A stretch of DNA of 64,000 nt, taken from positions 40,674,406-40,738,405 of the forward strand of contig OZ024718.1 of NCBI GenBank assembly GCA_964016875.1. The letters run 5' to 3'. The position numbers and the translations under genes are program-made. Positions 23,214 to 34,053 of the stretch are shown one piece after another. This stretch comes from Fallopia convolvulus (taxonomy: Eukaryota > Streptophyta > Magnoliopsida > Caryophyllales > Polygonaceae). The notes beneath the pieces were generated by a model, which searched no databases, was not told where the DNA came from, and was given only the letters and a program-made list of their open reading frames with translations. How positions within the stretch are numbered: position 1 is the stretch's first letter; every line of letters starts with the position of its first letter.

Positions 23214-23681
23214 TGTTTTGGACATTTGACTAACAAATCTCTGTCCTGGTTCGGGGCACGATCGAGTTGAAAGGAAAGCAAAAACAGCGAGAAAGTAAGT
23301 AATTTTTATGATGCCGAGGGCGAAAGCTCTCTCTTTTGATTATCTTCTCGATTACAAGTGTTTCTTTGTAAAAACCGTAAAATTCTACCTATAAACCCCC
23401 TCATTTCAACGGTCCATTCCCACCTCCCATAATTTCCGGATTTATAGGGCATATCCCTAACTACTGTCCACTTCTCGTGGATTTCGGAGGTGAAGAACAC
23501 CATAGTCATTATCTTCTGAACATGCTTCTCTTCTTCGTGACGGAAGCTTTCTTCCTTCACTTGAATGACTGATGACTTCCCTTTGTTCCTGGATCCTTCT
23601 GCGACCAGACCAACCGGTGACTTCCCTGTCTGTTTGTGGGCTCGGCTTAATAAATGGGCCGAAGAGATTTTGGGCCTAACA
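23214..23681 (-). repeat. C 5' LTR
   Basis: This 468-bp copy pairs with 11143-11614. It is the upstream LTR for minus-strand transcription of C, and its primer-binding site lies immediately to the left. The possible TATA-like sequence of the other copy is recognisable near 23390 (minus). Confidence 0.9.
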
Positions 23682-25884
23682 AAAGACGGCGTTTAAGACC
23701 AAGCACGGTCTTTATGAGTGGTTGGTGATTCCTTTTGGCCTCAGTAACGCTCCTTCTACATTTATGCATTTAATGAACTTTGTTTTACGTAAATTTTTGG
23801 GACATTTCGTCGTCGTGTATATTGACGACATTTTAGTTTATAGTAGGACTTTGGACTCTCATGCGGGGCACCTTAGGCAGGTGTTAGATTGCCTCCGCGA
23901 ACATTCTTTGTATGTAAACTTAGACAAGTGTGTGTTTTGTTCGAATATGACGAATTTTCTTGGCTTCGTCGTTTCCAATGATGGCCTACGAGTGGATTCT
24001 GAAAAAATCCGGGCCATCCGTGAGTAGCCGACTCCCACGACCCCCACTATGGTTCGTTCCTTTTTGGGGCTCGTCGGTTTTATAGGCGATTTGTCAAGGA
24101 CTTTAGTTCTATCGTCGGGCCACTCCACTCGTTGACCAAGAAGGCAACCACAATAAAGTGGATGCCGCATCATGAGGCCGCTTTAGAGGCCTTAAAAGAT
24201 GCTTTGTGCCAAGCCCCGGTCCTACAATTTCCGGACTTTTCAAAGCGCTTCGAGATCGAGCGCGACACTTCCGGTTATGGTATTGGCGGCGTACTCCTTC
24301 AAGAGCAAAGGCCTATCAATTATTTTAGCGAAAAGCTAGCTGGGGCTACTTTAGATTATCCGACATATGATAAAGAGCTCTACGCTCTTATTCGGGTCTT
24401 AAAGACGTGGCAACATTATCTCTGTCCAAGCGAGTTCGTAATTCATATGGATCACGCAGCCTTGGCTTATCTCAAGAGTCAAACGACTCTAAATAGGTGC
24501 CACGCACGCTGGGTCGAGTTCATGGAGACGTTTCCTTACGTCATTGCACCTAAAAAGTGAAAAGAGAACGTCGTCGCATATGCTCTCTCTCGCATGTATA
24601 TACTTTTTAACCCAGCTTCATTCTAAGCTGCTCGGGTTTGTTTTTATTAAAGAACTGTACGCCTCAGATCCATACTTTTCTTCGATCATTAAAGACCTCG
24701 AGCGCTCTCGCGTCCATGAGTCTTATTTCTTGGACAACAGATATTCATACCGCGCTGGAAAGCTTTGCATTCCAGCTTCTTCGGTTAGACATTTGTTGCT
24801 CAAAGAAGCTCAGGACAGCCGATGCCACTTTGGCATAGCCAAAACATTGGTAGCACTCCTTGAACATTTCTTTTGGCTACACATGACAAGAGATGTCAAC
24901 AAGTATTGTCAGGGTTGTGTGCCATGTCACATTGCCAAGTCTCGGTCATAACCCAATGGACTTTACACGCCTCTACCGATATCGGACGCCCCGTGGGAAG
25001 ATCTTTCCATGGATTTTGTTACGGGCCTCCCAACGCCGAGGCGTGGCAAAGATTCCATTTTCGTAGTCGTGGACCGGTTCTCCAAGATGGCCCACTTTAT
25101 TGCATGTAAGGGAACTAATAACGCAGTGGAAATCGCGAATTTATTTTTCGAACATGTAGTGAAGCTCCACGGTATTCCTAAAACTATTGTTAGTGATAGG
25201 GATACGAAATTCTGTAGCTATTTCTGGAGAACGCTTTGGGGGAAGTTAGGTACACGACTCCTATTTTAACCTACTTATCACCCCAAACCGATGGTCAGAC
25301 TGAGGTGACCAATCGGACCTTGGGCACTCTTCTTCAGACGATGCTCAAGGCAAACCCACATCGGTGGGAGGACTTACTTTGCCATGTTGAGTTTGCATAT
25401 AACAGAACCTTTCAATCTTCGACGAAGATGATGCCTTTCGAGGTGGTCTACGGGCGTAACCCTTGCACGCCCATGGATTTGGTGCCGCTGCCGTACAAGC
25501 CGGGCGAGCACGTCGACGCGGACGACCGCGCCGACCATGTCCGCTGCCTACATGAGCGCACCAAGGCGTAGCTGCTGAAGCACTCGGATCAATACGCCAC
25601 TCAACGCAAAAAGGGGCGACACACGTTTATCTTTTAGCCCGGGGATTTGGTGTGGCTTCACCTTAGCAAGGATCGTTTCCCAACGCTAGGAAGACAAAGT
25701 TGCACCCTAGAGGAGATGGACCTTTCAAGGTCCTTCGGCGCATCAACAACAACTCTTACGTCCTCGACCTCCCGCGTAAATACAATGTTCACGCTTCCTT
25801 TAATGTCTCGGATCTCTCTCCCTACATAGATCCCGAGTATCATCACAAGGAAACGGGGACGTTTCCCACCCAAGGGGGGGAGGG
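23682..25884 (+). pseudogene. A reverse transcriptase (rest), RNase H, integrase
   Basis: It resumes right after C with the MPFGL-type IPFGLSNAPSTFM motif, an intact YIDD active site (VVYIDDILVYSR, about 23820), then the thumb and RNase H (SGYGIGGVLLQE, about 24270). The integrase zinc finger follows (about 24840-24940), and the core keeps MDFVTGLP, SDRDTKF and DGQTEVTN, so all three catalytic acids D, D and E survive. Stops or frameshifts lie at about 24027, 24090, 24558, 24950, 25268, 25570 and 25638. The frame ends in a purine tract (25872-25884) and continues into the LTR. Confidence 0.85.
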
Positions 25885-26862
25885 TGATGTGAGCCCCTCA
25901 TTGATGGCGATCCAAGAAGAGGAAGATTTGTCCGTGCGCTCCGACGGACCTATTACTCGAGCCCGGACCCGTGCCATAGCTCGAGCCACAACGTCCCTCA
26001 TCGCGCGTTCCTACGCAAGCCACGACGCATCCACCGGCGCGCCCCTCTTCAAGTGCCTCACCATCATCGGAGCCACGCCGCTACTCAACGCCGACGCATC
26101 GCACCACGGTGCCGAGGACCTTTCGTCTAGTGTCGTGCCAGCCACGCTTGGTACCGAGCCCTATGCCTCGGTACCAGCCTGCATGTCCGCGTCGGGCCAA
26201 CCCGGCATTGCGACATGAGGTTCGCGTGCGCCGCACCTCGGCCTTGTTGTGCCACACCTAGTATGTCGCAACATGCCTTGTGTGCGCCGTGTGCCTTGGC
26301 CGTGTAGTGCCAGACCTAGTGTGTCGCGACATGCCTTGCGTTGGCGCGCCGACACCTTGTCATGGCCTTGTCGTGACACTCGCGACATGGCCACCGTGAC
26401 CATTTATCTTTATTGCCATTTATAGTATCATTTCCATTCCGAACCTTAATATTTATGTCATTTCTATTCTTATGAGTATTTTTAGGTTTGGGCCAACGTT
26501 GGGCCGCATGCTTGTGCAACCCTAGTTGCCTCCACGCCTCTTTAGGGTTTTTCTAGGGTTTTGTGTGCCTCTCCTCTATATAAGAGGCACGCCCCCTCCT
26601 TTTATTGCTTACGCTTAGTTTTGATATCGAATTGCTGCCGGAATAATTCCGTATTTATGTACAAGGCATCAACCCTAATTCTATTTCTCCCTCATATTCT
26701 TCACGCCTAATTCAACCTAGGCGACCTTCTCATACTTTCACTTCACCTCTCATCTCAAAGTCTAGACTTCGGTCTCAAAACCTATCGGTTCGCTTGGAGA
26801 GAAGACCCACTACGAGTCCACGACAAGATCCTCGTGTGAATCCTCTAATGGGGTTCACATCA
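25885..26862 (+). repeat. A 3' LTR (978 bp), with pol C-terminal tail
   Basis: It begins TGATGTGAGC and ends TTCACATCA. The pol frame runs through the border and stops at 26220, about 334 bases inside, encoding SDGPITRARTRAIARA. A TATA-like ctctatataagagg lies at 26574-26587. A TCGGTACC-type motif occurs twice at about 26150-26175. Many 'cgacatgccttgtg'-like short repeats fill 26180-26390. Confidence 0.9.
26577..26584 (+). promoter_or_regulatory. TATA box of A 3' LTR
   Basis: The tatataag motif lies 692 bases into the LTR, before a C/T-rich start region. The 5' LTR of A has lost the matching segment, so only this copy could still direct transcription, and it would read outward into N. Confidence 0.6.
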
Positions 26863-26867
26863 GTGTT

Positions 26868-27482
26868 CCCAGTGATGGATATGGGGAGTTGCATTCTTCA
26901 AGCAACTGGCCCAGGAACAAGAATCAGATAATCAAGCGTGTCATGGGAAAGGTATCTGTTGTTGGTCCTTACTCAACTGGTGATCTGGGGTACACTACAA
27001 GGATTGCACACCAGCATCTGATCAAGGTTGTTGTTCCAAGGCTCGAGAAGAGGAACTAGCTTACCATCAACGACATGATTCTGTTGGATAAGTTTATGAG
27101 GAGGGAAAGGATCAGTCTTCCTAAAATCATGATGCGACACATGGCTAAGAGCACAGGGAAGAATCATGGATTCCCTTACCCTCAGTTTGTCAAGGCAATT
27201 CTGAAAAGAAGAAGGTGTATGTTCCTTCCCTGGAGGAGTTCTTTGGATTTCCCCTGGATATGAGCAATATCTCGAGGATGAAGTACCGGGGTGATTCAAA
27301 GGGAAAAACTGCAAAGAAGACTGCTCAGACGGACGTTGGGAGTTCTTCACTGAGTGGAAGTGTTAATGCCAAGATGTTAATCGAGCTTCAACAGATTTCC
27401 TCTTAGCTGAGTACCATCATTGGTTACTTAGCTAAGAGAGACACTGTCACTGTTGCTGCTGATCCCACCTCCTCGGAACCAT
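26868..27482 (+). pseudogene. N ORF, C-terminal conserved domain
   Basis: In phase with 6366 across the gtgtt duplication, the frame gives the second half of the 'putative plant transposon protein' domain. A V-P-R stretch is followed by a stop at about 27057, then MILLDKFMRRERISLPKIM (27075-27130), matching the family pattern of a hydrophobic helix, a charged turn and I-LP-LM-HM, then HGFPYPQFVKAIL. A frameshift near 27210 leads into a Lys/Ser-rich tail ending at about 27482. Dead copy. Confidence 0.6.
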
Positions 27483-27930
27483 GATGTGGATACCTCTCTT
27501 GTTCCCTAGCCTATCTACCCCCCACTCAAGAATTTTAAGATGTTCTCTTGGATTTTATGATTTTTGTGTTTTTATATTTTCTCTATTGTTGTGATTCGAA
27601 CAATTATCTATGAAATGACTATCTTTTGCTTATGAATGGTTTAAGTTTTAATTAAATTTGTTCATATGCTCTACGTTTTGCTTAATGATTGTTGACCTTT
27701 TGATGATGTCAAAAGGGGGAAGTTATGAAAAATGCAAAGATGCGTTCTATCTAGGAAATACAGAGGGAACTTTGGCTAAGGGGGGATATGTTGTTATCTC
27801 TGATGAGTAGGAACAACTGTGCATCTGTTAAGGGGGTACCATAGGAAATTTTTTCTTTCAAGTCTATATTTTTGTTGATTTCTACATGTGCATTTTTGTA
27901 TAGGTTTGTCAGCATCAAAAAGGGGGAAAT
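27483..27930 (+). other. N 3' untranslated region and polypurine tract
   Basis: The sequence is non-coding. 'gatgatgtcaaaaggggga' at about 27700 and 'catcaaaaagggggaaat' at 27912-27930 are two versions of the 3' terminal purine tract that in copia-like plant elements directly precedes TGTTGG. The second is the functional position, since the LTR starts at 27931. Confidence 0.6.
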
Positions 27931-28823
27931 TGTTGGAACAATCGTTGTTCCATGGTTTGTCTTAGTTTTGATGATAACAAAATTAGATGGTATAACTTGC
28001 TTCTACATGTAAGTGTTTCAGGAAAATAGGTACATTGTCATAAGTGACGGAACATTGTGAGGAACAATGGAAGGAACAAGTGACAGATTTAGGAAGCGCT
28101 TCTCGAAAGGACGCGGCTTTCTATTAATAGCAAGTTACCAGATCTTCTGCGATCGATCTTCTACGAAGATACGGCAATTGTAGGCGGTTGCTTGAGAAGA
28201 TTAAGGAAGGATAAGATCAAGCTTGCACGATCTTATCTAGGAAATCCGAGATCATTCGGTTTTTGGCAAGAATCGATATGGTTGAGGATCCAAATCACAA
28301 ACAATACTTTCTCCTATTAGTGTGGGATTTTTTAAGTGAAAAATCTGCGTAATTAGGCAAGAATTACCTATGAGATCATACTTGAAATTTCTTATAATAG
28401 CTAGGTTGTATCTAGGGTTAAAGTGCGGTTGATTAACGACGAACTTGAAAAGAAAGAGCTTTTCGAGTGTATGAGTGTGTGGCTTTTTCCGGTGAAGAAT
28501 CCACAAGTGAGTGATTACTCAGGTCAGTAGTTTACTTCCATTTAGGTTTACATTTAGGGTTGTAGAAGTCTAGTTGGTTGAACTTTGGTTGGTGCCTTAG
28601 TTACCAGGGAACTTGACTTGCCTTGTAATCGTTGAAACTTAATAAACGTATTCTATTGAAAATCCTCTAAGAAGGAGTCTCAGGGGTAGAGACTTTTCTT
28701 TCTACGACTTGTTGGTCGGCAGAAAGTTTTCCTCTCTAAATTCTGTGTTCTTATTGTTTATTTCCGCTGCCCAAGGAACATTGCTAGTTCCTTGGCCTGT
28801 TACTAACGCATCACGATCCAACA
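27931..28823 (+). repeat. N 3' LTR
   Basis: It runs from TGTTGGAACA to GATCCAACA, an inverted pair. Inside are short direct repeats of the type aaggaacattgctagttcctt (28773-28793) near the end. The element duplication predicted from the right side is ttaca (28824-28828), but the left partner is not in the window. Boundaries therefore rest on the termini and the purine tract alone. Confidence 0.6.
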
Positions 28824-30087
28824 TTACATCTCTCATCATATCATGTACGTCAAGTCACATGGTCAATCTTCTCAATCAACATTTTTTTGTGAATTCTTTT
28901 TCTCAACATGCACACAATGGGATTGGTGACAAATCACCAACGCATCCTAGGGTTTTTGTTAGTATGCAAACCACGCGCATGAATTTTATGTACTCACATA
29001 GGAAACCCTATCCATTAGACTAGTGTTAAAATGTCAATGGACGCAATAAATTCCTACTCAATTAAATTTAGAGTTGAAAACTTGGAAAGAAAAATCTTAC
29101 TAGCATATAAAACGATCTAGCAATGATCACCTGGTCGAAAATCAACAATTGAGAGTTTCATGTATATTAGAAGATCTACCAGATCCATTGTAGGTATATG
29201 CTATATAGTTGTGAAATTAGCAATTTTCAAACATTATTAAAAATGGAGTACAATGAATTTCCTTTGAAGGGGTAAGTCTAAGCTTTTGTGCATAAAATAC
29301 GGAAAGGAAGTACATATAATACAGATCTCTTTTTTTTCTTCTTCCAAATCGTAGAGTAGTATATTAGCAACCTAACAATGTGAACAAAACACGGACAAAT
29401 TACAATTTAAAAAGTTTGATTCAGTAAGTTGAAAATCTACCAACAACGTAACTTACCCGCGCTAACTATTTGTTATCGCGCGAACTTAATGTAAACATCA
29501 TATCAAATGTTTGAGTTATAACTTATAATACTGAATAGATTCAAGGAAAAGCAGTTGTTGCTTTATGTGAACGGCCCATGTGATGGTGGGACCAAGTCTT
29601 GTTCACATAAATTAAGCAAAAGATGTATTCTTTTTTTTGATATAAGAAAAAAACAATATTGTAACAAACACAAAGACTTTGCTTTCCAGTTTCTTAATTA
29701 CAAATTGTACACCTTTACAAACTGCTATCAATCACAATTGTCCATTATTTGATGCCCCAACGCAGAGCTCACTTGTTCTCTTCTTGGGACCCAAAAAAAC
29801 CCCTTCTCTCTCTCCCAAAAGATCGAAGTGCAACTTTCACTTATTCCCCATCCCTTAAGGTGTGCCCCATTCCTTTCTCTATAGGACAAAGGAACCCCTT
29901 TTCTGAGATATAATAAAAATAATAATAATAATAATAATTTACCCAATAAAGTATAGTGTGATTATGAAGAATCAGCTATTAATTTAACGGCCATTAATTG
30001 ATCGAATCCTGGGGAGCTTTTGTGGATGAGGCCAGTGTAAAATGATTGAATTGAGAAGGAGGAGGATACTAATTAATAAATTGATAA
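28824..30087. other. Intergenic DNA 3' of the PLATZ gene
   Basis: AT-rich, with no supported frame and no match to the LTRs of this window. It contains an (AAT)n run at about 29910-29938. It is probably host single-copy sequence between N and the PLATZ gene and may hold the PLATZ 3' UTR near 30087, though I see no canonical poly(A) signal on the minus strand close to the stop. Confidence 0.5.
29910..29938. repeat. (AAT)n microsatellite
   Basis: About eight AAT units in a row lie in intergenic DNA about 150 bp past the PLATZ stop codon. Confidence 0.85.
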
Positions 30088-31645
30088 TTAAGACTTCAAA
30101 GGGGCTCTGTGAGGAATGCCCTTTCTTCTTCTTGCGGTTGAAGAAGGGGGAGGTGGAGTAGAAGGGTAAATGTGTCTTTGTGATGAGCCTCCATCGCTAC
30201 CTTCCTCCCTTGCAATTCTTGAAGAAGACATGCCTTCTTCTCCCCTTCTTTCCCTCTCCTCCAACATTGCCATCTCATCTGTCTTTCCCTCCAAGGCAAA
30301 CTTTGCATTCCCATTCCTCCTCACTCCCACAAGCTAATTAACCATTTTTGTTTTTAAAAAAAAAGGCAATCATCAATCAATTATATATATAGTATTAAAA
30401 CTGTGTATTCAATTAGTGAGAAGTTAATGTAAGCAACATTTACCTAATGTACGTGTATGGTAAAGATCATATATATGAGGATGATTGATGACAAATGTGG
30501 TTAGGTTGGGATAGAGGATGGGGAGGGTAATGTTGATGCATCATGTGACATGTGACAATGAATGTGGGAGATCGAGTGGGTGGAATACATAGAGCATGTA
30601 CAGATGTGTGTATGCTATATATGACGGGATATACCATGTGGATTCAATGAATTCAAGTACAGGCAATGATGTGATCAAATATATATGCTCCTCCATCTAG
30701 ATCATCATCATCCTTGTACATGGTCTTATATATGAGAATGTGGGTCTCAAGATGTATGCACATGTGTATGCCATGAGTTGTCATTGATGGTGATAATCAT
30801 AAAAATTCATGACAATGAGTAGTGATATATAACAACAACAACAACAACATTAATTATATTAGTGCCAAGGATATATCATATATGGATGGGGAAGTACCTT
30901 GCAACCCAAAGAACAGAATCTGAAAGGGTCAAGGAGGCTTCTCCCACAAATCTCACACAAATGGGCAGTTCCCTTGCCAGCCTTTGGCTGTGGCCTTTCA
31001 TTCAGAAACATCACCCTTGCACTGTTGATCACATATGTCTGAACTCCACTTATGTCCAACACCTTCTGAATTTCGCACACTCTCACCACATCATGGTATG
31101 ATGATCTCCTTATCTACATACAATATTTCCAATTCCAAAGCAAAATCCAATCAATCAAAGACAAAAACAAAAACAAAAACAAAAACAAAAACAAATATTG
31201 GGTCCCCAATTAAAATCCGCAACGACCGGACCTGAATGACCTGATGATCCTTGTGCCTAGACGACCTGCAATAGAAGCAAAAGGCGGAGCCGACCGGGCA
31301 ATCCAAGCAATACATGTTGCATTCGCTCCGGGCGGCGTCCCCGTGGACCCGGCAAATGCTGAAGAATGCTGTCGTCAGCAGAGGCTCCAGCCACGGTGGC
31401 ACTGTGGTCCCTGCCACAGTCTCCGCCTTTGGCATTGTCTTCTCCTCCTCCTCCTGCGCTTCCACTTTCTTATTGCGACGGTTAATCTGAAATAAAAAGG
31501 TTGAGCAATTATACTGGAGGGATTAGAGGGAGAAGAAGAAGAGCATGTGTGGGCTATGCGATGTGCTTTATACAAAGAGACGGAGGGAAATTAGGAATCC
31601 AATAATTAATTCAATGTGGGTTTTCGTAATCACATTAATTACCAT
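30088..31645 (-). CDS. PLATZ family zinc-dependent DNA-binding protein, four exons
   Basis: Plant-specific PLATZ proteins bind A/T-rich DNA in the nucleus, mostly as repressors. Exons on the minus strand: 31645-31643 (ATG only), 31486-31232, 31113-30898, 30333-30088. All introns are GT-AG and in phase 0, giving 239 residues plus TAA, a normal length. Residues about 31-87 hold PPWLEPLL, C-x2-H (FFSICRVH), CNMYCLDC and CFYCRSSRHKDH. Residues about 87-158 hold RRSSYHDVVRVCEIQK, VQTYVINSARV, then CEICGRSLLDPFRFCSLGCK. The tail is Arg/Ser/Pro-rich. The start is chosen because the ATG lies directly against a GT donor and joins INRRNKK in frame; an internal Met 18 residues on is the alternative. No damage is visible. 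The family is certain, the target genes unknown. Confidence 0.93.
31159..31195. repeat. (AAAAAC)n microsatellite in PLATZ intron 2
   Basis: Six or so units of caaaaa lie in the second intron (31114-31231), about 45 bases from the acceptor side. It reads as a T-rich run on the gene strand, which could assist splicing. Confidence 0.85.
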
Positions 31646-32107
31646 TAAAATCAACGCCAATGTGGGAATTGCTTTGCTGAGGAGGAGGAGGAGCAGGAGA
31701 AGCTTTTGGGATTCTCTGCAATGATTGTGGGAAAATGGAGAATTTTTTTTGGGGGGAGGGAGAAGTTGGGGAGAAAGAGAGACTTGAACAAACTGCAACT
31801 AAGAAATCAACAATAATAAAGCAACAAAGCTGTAGGCGTTTTTTGAGTTAAATTAGTTGATTGACGGTGAGGATTAATCATGCGGTGGCTGATGTTGACT
31901 CTGTACCGTTGGATTAAGGAGGGATGTGTGGGAATGGCGCTTACGCAACTCTTTGGATCTTCTTTGCGTCACAGCGTAGGCACCCCCAAACCGGGACGGG
32001 GACGCGCCCCACCAAGCTAAGCTACGTTAAAGGCAGCAACTGAGTCATAATTAGGGAAAATTACATAAATCACCGCTACAATCTAGCGCATTTTAATTTA
32101 AACCATT
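31646..32107 (-). promoter_or_regulatory. PLATZ 5' UTR and upstream region
   Basis: The gene strand from about 31800 to 31646 is rich in C and T (ccccaacttctccctcccccc type), typical of a plant 5' UTR. No clear TATA box is visible. A G/C-rich patch lies at 31970-32020. Element D begins at 32108, so only about 460 bp separate the D LTR from the start codon and some original promoter may have been displaced. Confidence 0.5.
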
Positions 32108-32606
32108 TGTTGGGTCATGTATTTTTGGGCTACGGAAACAGAGATTGAGGCTCATCAGCGCGAACGACTTATTTGATTGGAAATTAACTACGTGTGGAAA
32201 ATTCGCCCTCAACGGTTCGCCCATTAAATCGTTGGGGAGATTTCCGGGTTGGCGGAGCTAGGGGTATAACGTCTCTTTAGTAGAGAGAGTTATAAAAGGA
32301 CGAGGAGGAAGAGAAGGGATGATCATCGGATAACACAGTATTAAGCTCGAGTTCTCATACCACTCAGTCAATCAAAATACTTCATCGATTTCGAATTACA
32401 GGTGGAGTTCTCGTTTGTATTCATCAAATCAAGGCTGTATCACTCATATATATCTTTTAATTTCGCAATTCTTATCTCGTTCACATCTTTTTCATTTTCA
32501 TATTTTTTTGCAATATCGATATTGTTAACGTGTTAAAACTGGTTATTGACTAAAGTTCTCACATTATAACAAATAACGCGTTTACGTGTTAATTCTTCCC
32601 AAAAAA
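32108..32606 (+). repeat. D 5' LTR (499 bp)
   Basis: It matches the split 3' LTR (38369-38809, 46898-46913, 54182-54241). A TATA-like gagttataaaagg lies at about 32289. The last bases have an A run where related H has AAAACA. It lies directly upstream, head-to-head, of the PLATZ gene. Confidence 0.85.
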
Positions 32607-32607
32607 A

Positions 32608-32624
32608 TTGGCGCCCACCGTGGG
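32608..32624 (+). promoter_or_regulatory. D primer-binding site
   Basis: The ttggcgcccaccgtggg motif begins one base after the LTR. The same motif follows the 5' LTRs of H (58785) and C (minus, 23211). Confidence 0.8.
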
Positions 32625-32699
32625 GCCCTTATCCAAGAAAAATCAGTTGAGCATTGTAAAATCTCAATCTGTGGAGCATAGCCAACAAAAATAATCCTT

Positions 32700-34045
32700 C
32701 CGATGGACCGGAGGATCACAAGATCAATTAGGAGACCGTTGATTCGCAAGTTGTGCAATCGGGTGATGAACACACATTCGCAGAAAGAACTCTAGATCCA
32801 ACCACTTCGCTGACCACGCACGAACGTGCAATGAAAACCAAGTCAGCCGCCGTCGCTGAATTGTGTGCATCAATGCTCGCCCTCCAAAACGATTTGGAAA
32901 AGCAATGAGAAGCGCATACTCAATTCACTAAAGTGTATGAGAAACGGATTGAAACTTTGACTAATGAAAGAAATCTGCTACAATCACAAGTACAATCAGG
33001 GCCAAGCCGGCCACGAGTTTCAAGAACAATGGACAACGTTGCGCGTCAACTGAACATGGATGATCCGAACATGGTAATGCCTAAGGAACCCAAACAGGTA
33101 ACCAATTTTCAGGTAAATGGTAATTCACGCCAAGCTATCCGAGAGGACTCTTAAATTACTTTATTACGTGAACGCCTTTTGGCCCTAGAAGAAAAAATCA
33201 CCCAAGTTCCAAGAGCCCCTCAACCAATATTAGTCGAAAGGAGAGACGGTTATACCGATTCCCCTTGTGTCCCCGCTAAAGTGAGAGTGGACATATCGCG
33301 TAAATACCATGTTCCCAACGTACCAAAGTACGAAGTGACCGCAGATCCAGACCGACACATAGCCACCATTAAGCAGGCGATGAACATTAGCACGGTTTCC
33401 TTTGGCATGAAGGAAATCGTGATGTGTCGTTGGTTTGGTAATGCTCTATCTGAGCCCGCCTTAAACTGGCATTTCCACTTACCCCTTGGTAGTATTTCAT
33501 CTTTCGCTGAACTAGTTGACAACTTTAGAATCAAGTTTGCTAGTAGCCTACACACTAAGAAGCACTCTAGCGACTTGTATCGATTGGTGCAAAAGCCAAG
33601 CGAGACCCTGAATACGTTCCTAAACATGTATAATGAAAAGTTTGTTACTAAGCATGTATTGATTGAGAATGGAAGCTCAACTAACTTGCTAATGTTGGAT
33701 ACTCTATATAGCTTAGGGTTGGGACTTAACAACATCATCAAAAAATCCACAACATTGGTAGAGTTCAGTTGTGAATCATGGAACACACTAGGAGAAATCA
33801 TCTTACCTACCATCGCATGCGGGATCATCTACTAGGTAGAATTTCTAGTGCTTGATTGTCCATCTCCTTTCAACATTATCTTGGGTAGGCCTTGGATCCA
33901 TGGGATGAAAGCCATTCCCTCAAAATACCAACGATATGTCAAATTACAAAAGCAAGCAGAAGATAGCAAGGGAATGTTACTTTATAACCATGAGGGCAAC
34001 CACTTCAAGTGTGCCAAAGTCAATCCCCGAGAAAAAGTCGACAAC
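32700..34045 (+). pseudogene. D gag fused to protease remnant
   Basis: Early frames give a Lys/Glu-rich coiled-coil N-terminus with a stop at about 32907, then a gag core in 33179-33640 (EPALNWHFHLPLGSI, FAELVDNFRIKF, HSSDLYRLVQ). The text jumps inside the frame from NEKFVTKH to VLIENGSSTN at about 33655. The zinc motif and linker are thus deleted and protease follows directly. The active site reads IEN in place of IDT. ILGRPWIHGMK follows at 33870. Dead gene. Confidence 0.8.
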
Positions 34046-34053
34046 ATTGCAAT

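Larger units (their letters stand above)
11143..23681 (-). mobile_element. Element C: Tat-type Ty3/gypsy element on the minus strand
   Basis: LTRs of about 470 bp (11143-11614 and 23214-23681) run TGTTTTGG to GGCCTAACA on the plus strand. Flanks are gaaga (11138-11142) and aaaga (23682-23686), a 5-bp duplication with one mismatch. On the minus strand, from right to left: primer-binding site, gag, protease, reverse transcriptase, RNase H, a second RNase H, integrase. An antisense gene on the plus strand then occupies the 3' region. A second (plant 'archaeal-type') RNase H and a gag zinc motif of the C-x2-H-x4-GH-x4-C kind are marks of the Tat lineage. C was later hit by E and F. Confidence 0.9.
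6367..26862 (+). mobile_element. Element A: Ty3/gypsy chromovirus-like element with nested C
   Basis: The ends are an inverted pair, TGATGTGAGCCCC and GGGGTTCACATCA, flanked by a perfect 5-bp duplication gtgtt (6362-6366 and 26863-26867). Order on the plus strand: damaged 5' LTR, leader, gag with CCHC knuckle, protease, reverse transcriptase, RNase H, integrase, purine tract, 3' LTR. It is split inside reverse transcriptase by C. Its relative B (38810-46892) has the same gene order and recognisably similar proteins. A is dead: it has many stops and frameshifts, an altered protease active site and a 5' LTR without promoter. Confidence 0.9.
1803..28823 (+). mobile_element. Element N: non-autonomous LTR element, outermost layer of the left block
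   Basis: Three separated pieces (1803-2500, 6051-6366, 26863-28823) read as one sequence when P and A are taken out at their target-site duplications. The pieces carry an acidic ORF with a plant-transposon-type domain, an untranslated 3' region with two 'aaaaggggga' tracts, and a 3' LTR. I saw no protease, reverse transcriptase or integrase, so it would depend on other elements. A 5' LTR matching the 3' LTR is not visible, so the left end is uncertain and may be truncated. It is the oldest layer because it is interrupted twice and its frame has several stops. Confidence 0.65.

Noticed and set aside
29455..29490. Short inverted repeat cgcgctaac/ttatcgcgcg near 29460
   Set aside because: Weak, short pairing in AT-rich intergenic DNA with no neighbouring gene. 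Likely chance.
33250..33828. 192-residue minus-strand ORF opposite D gag
   Set aside because: It lies wholly antisense to gag and protease with recognisable motifs, and has no domain of its own.
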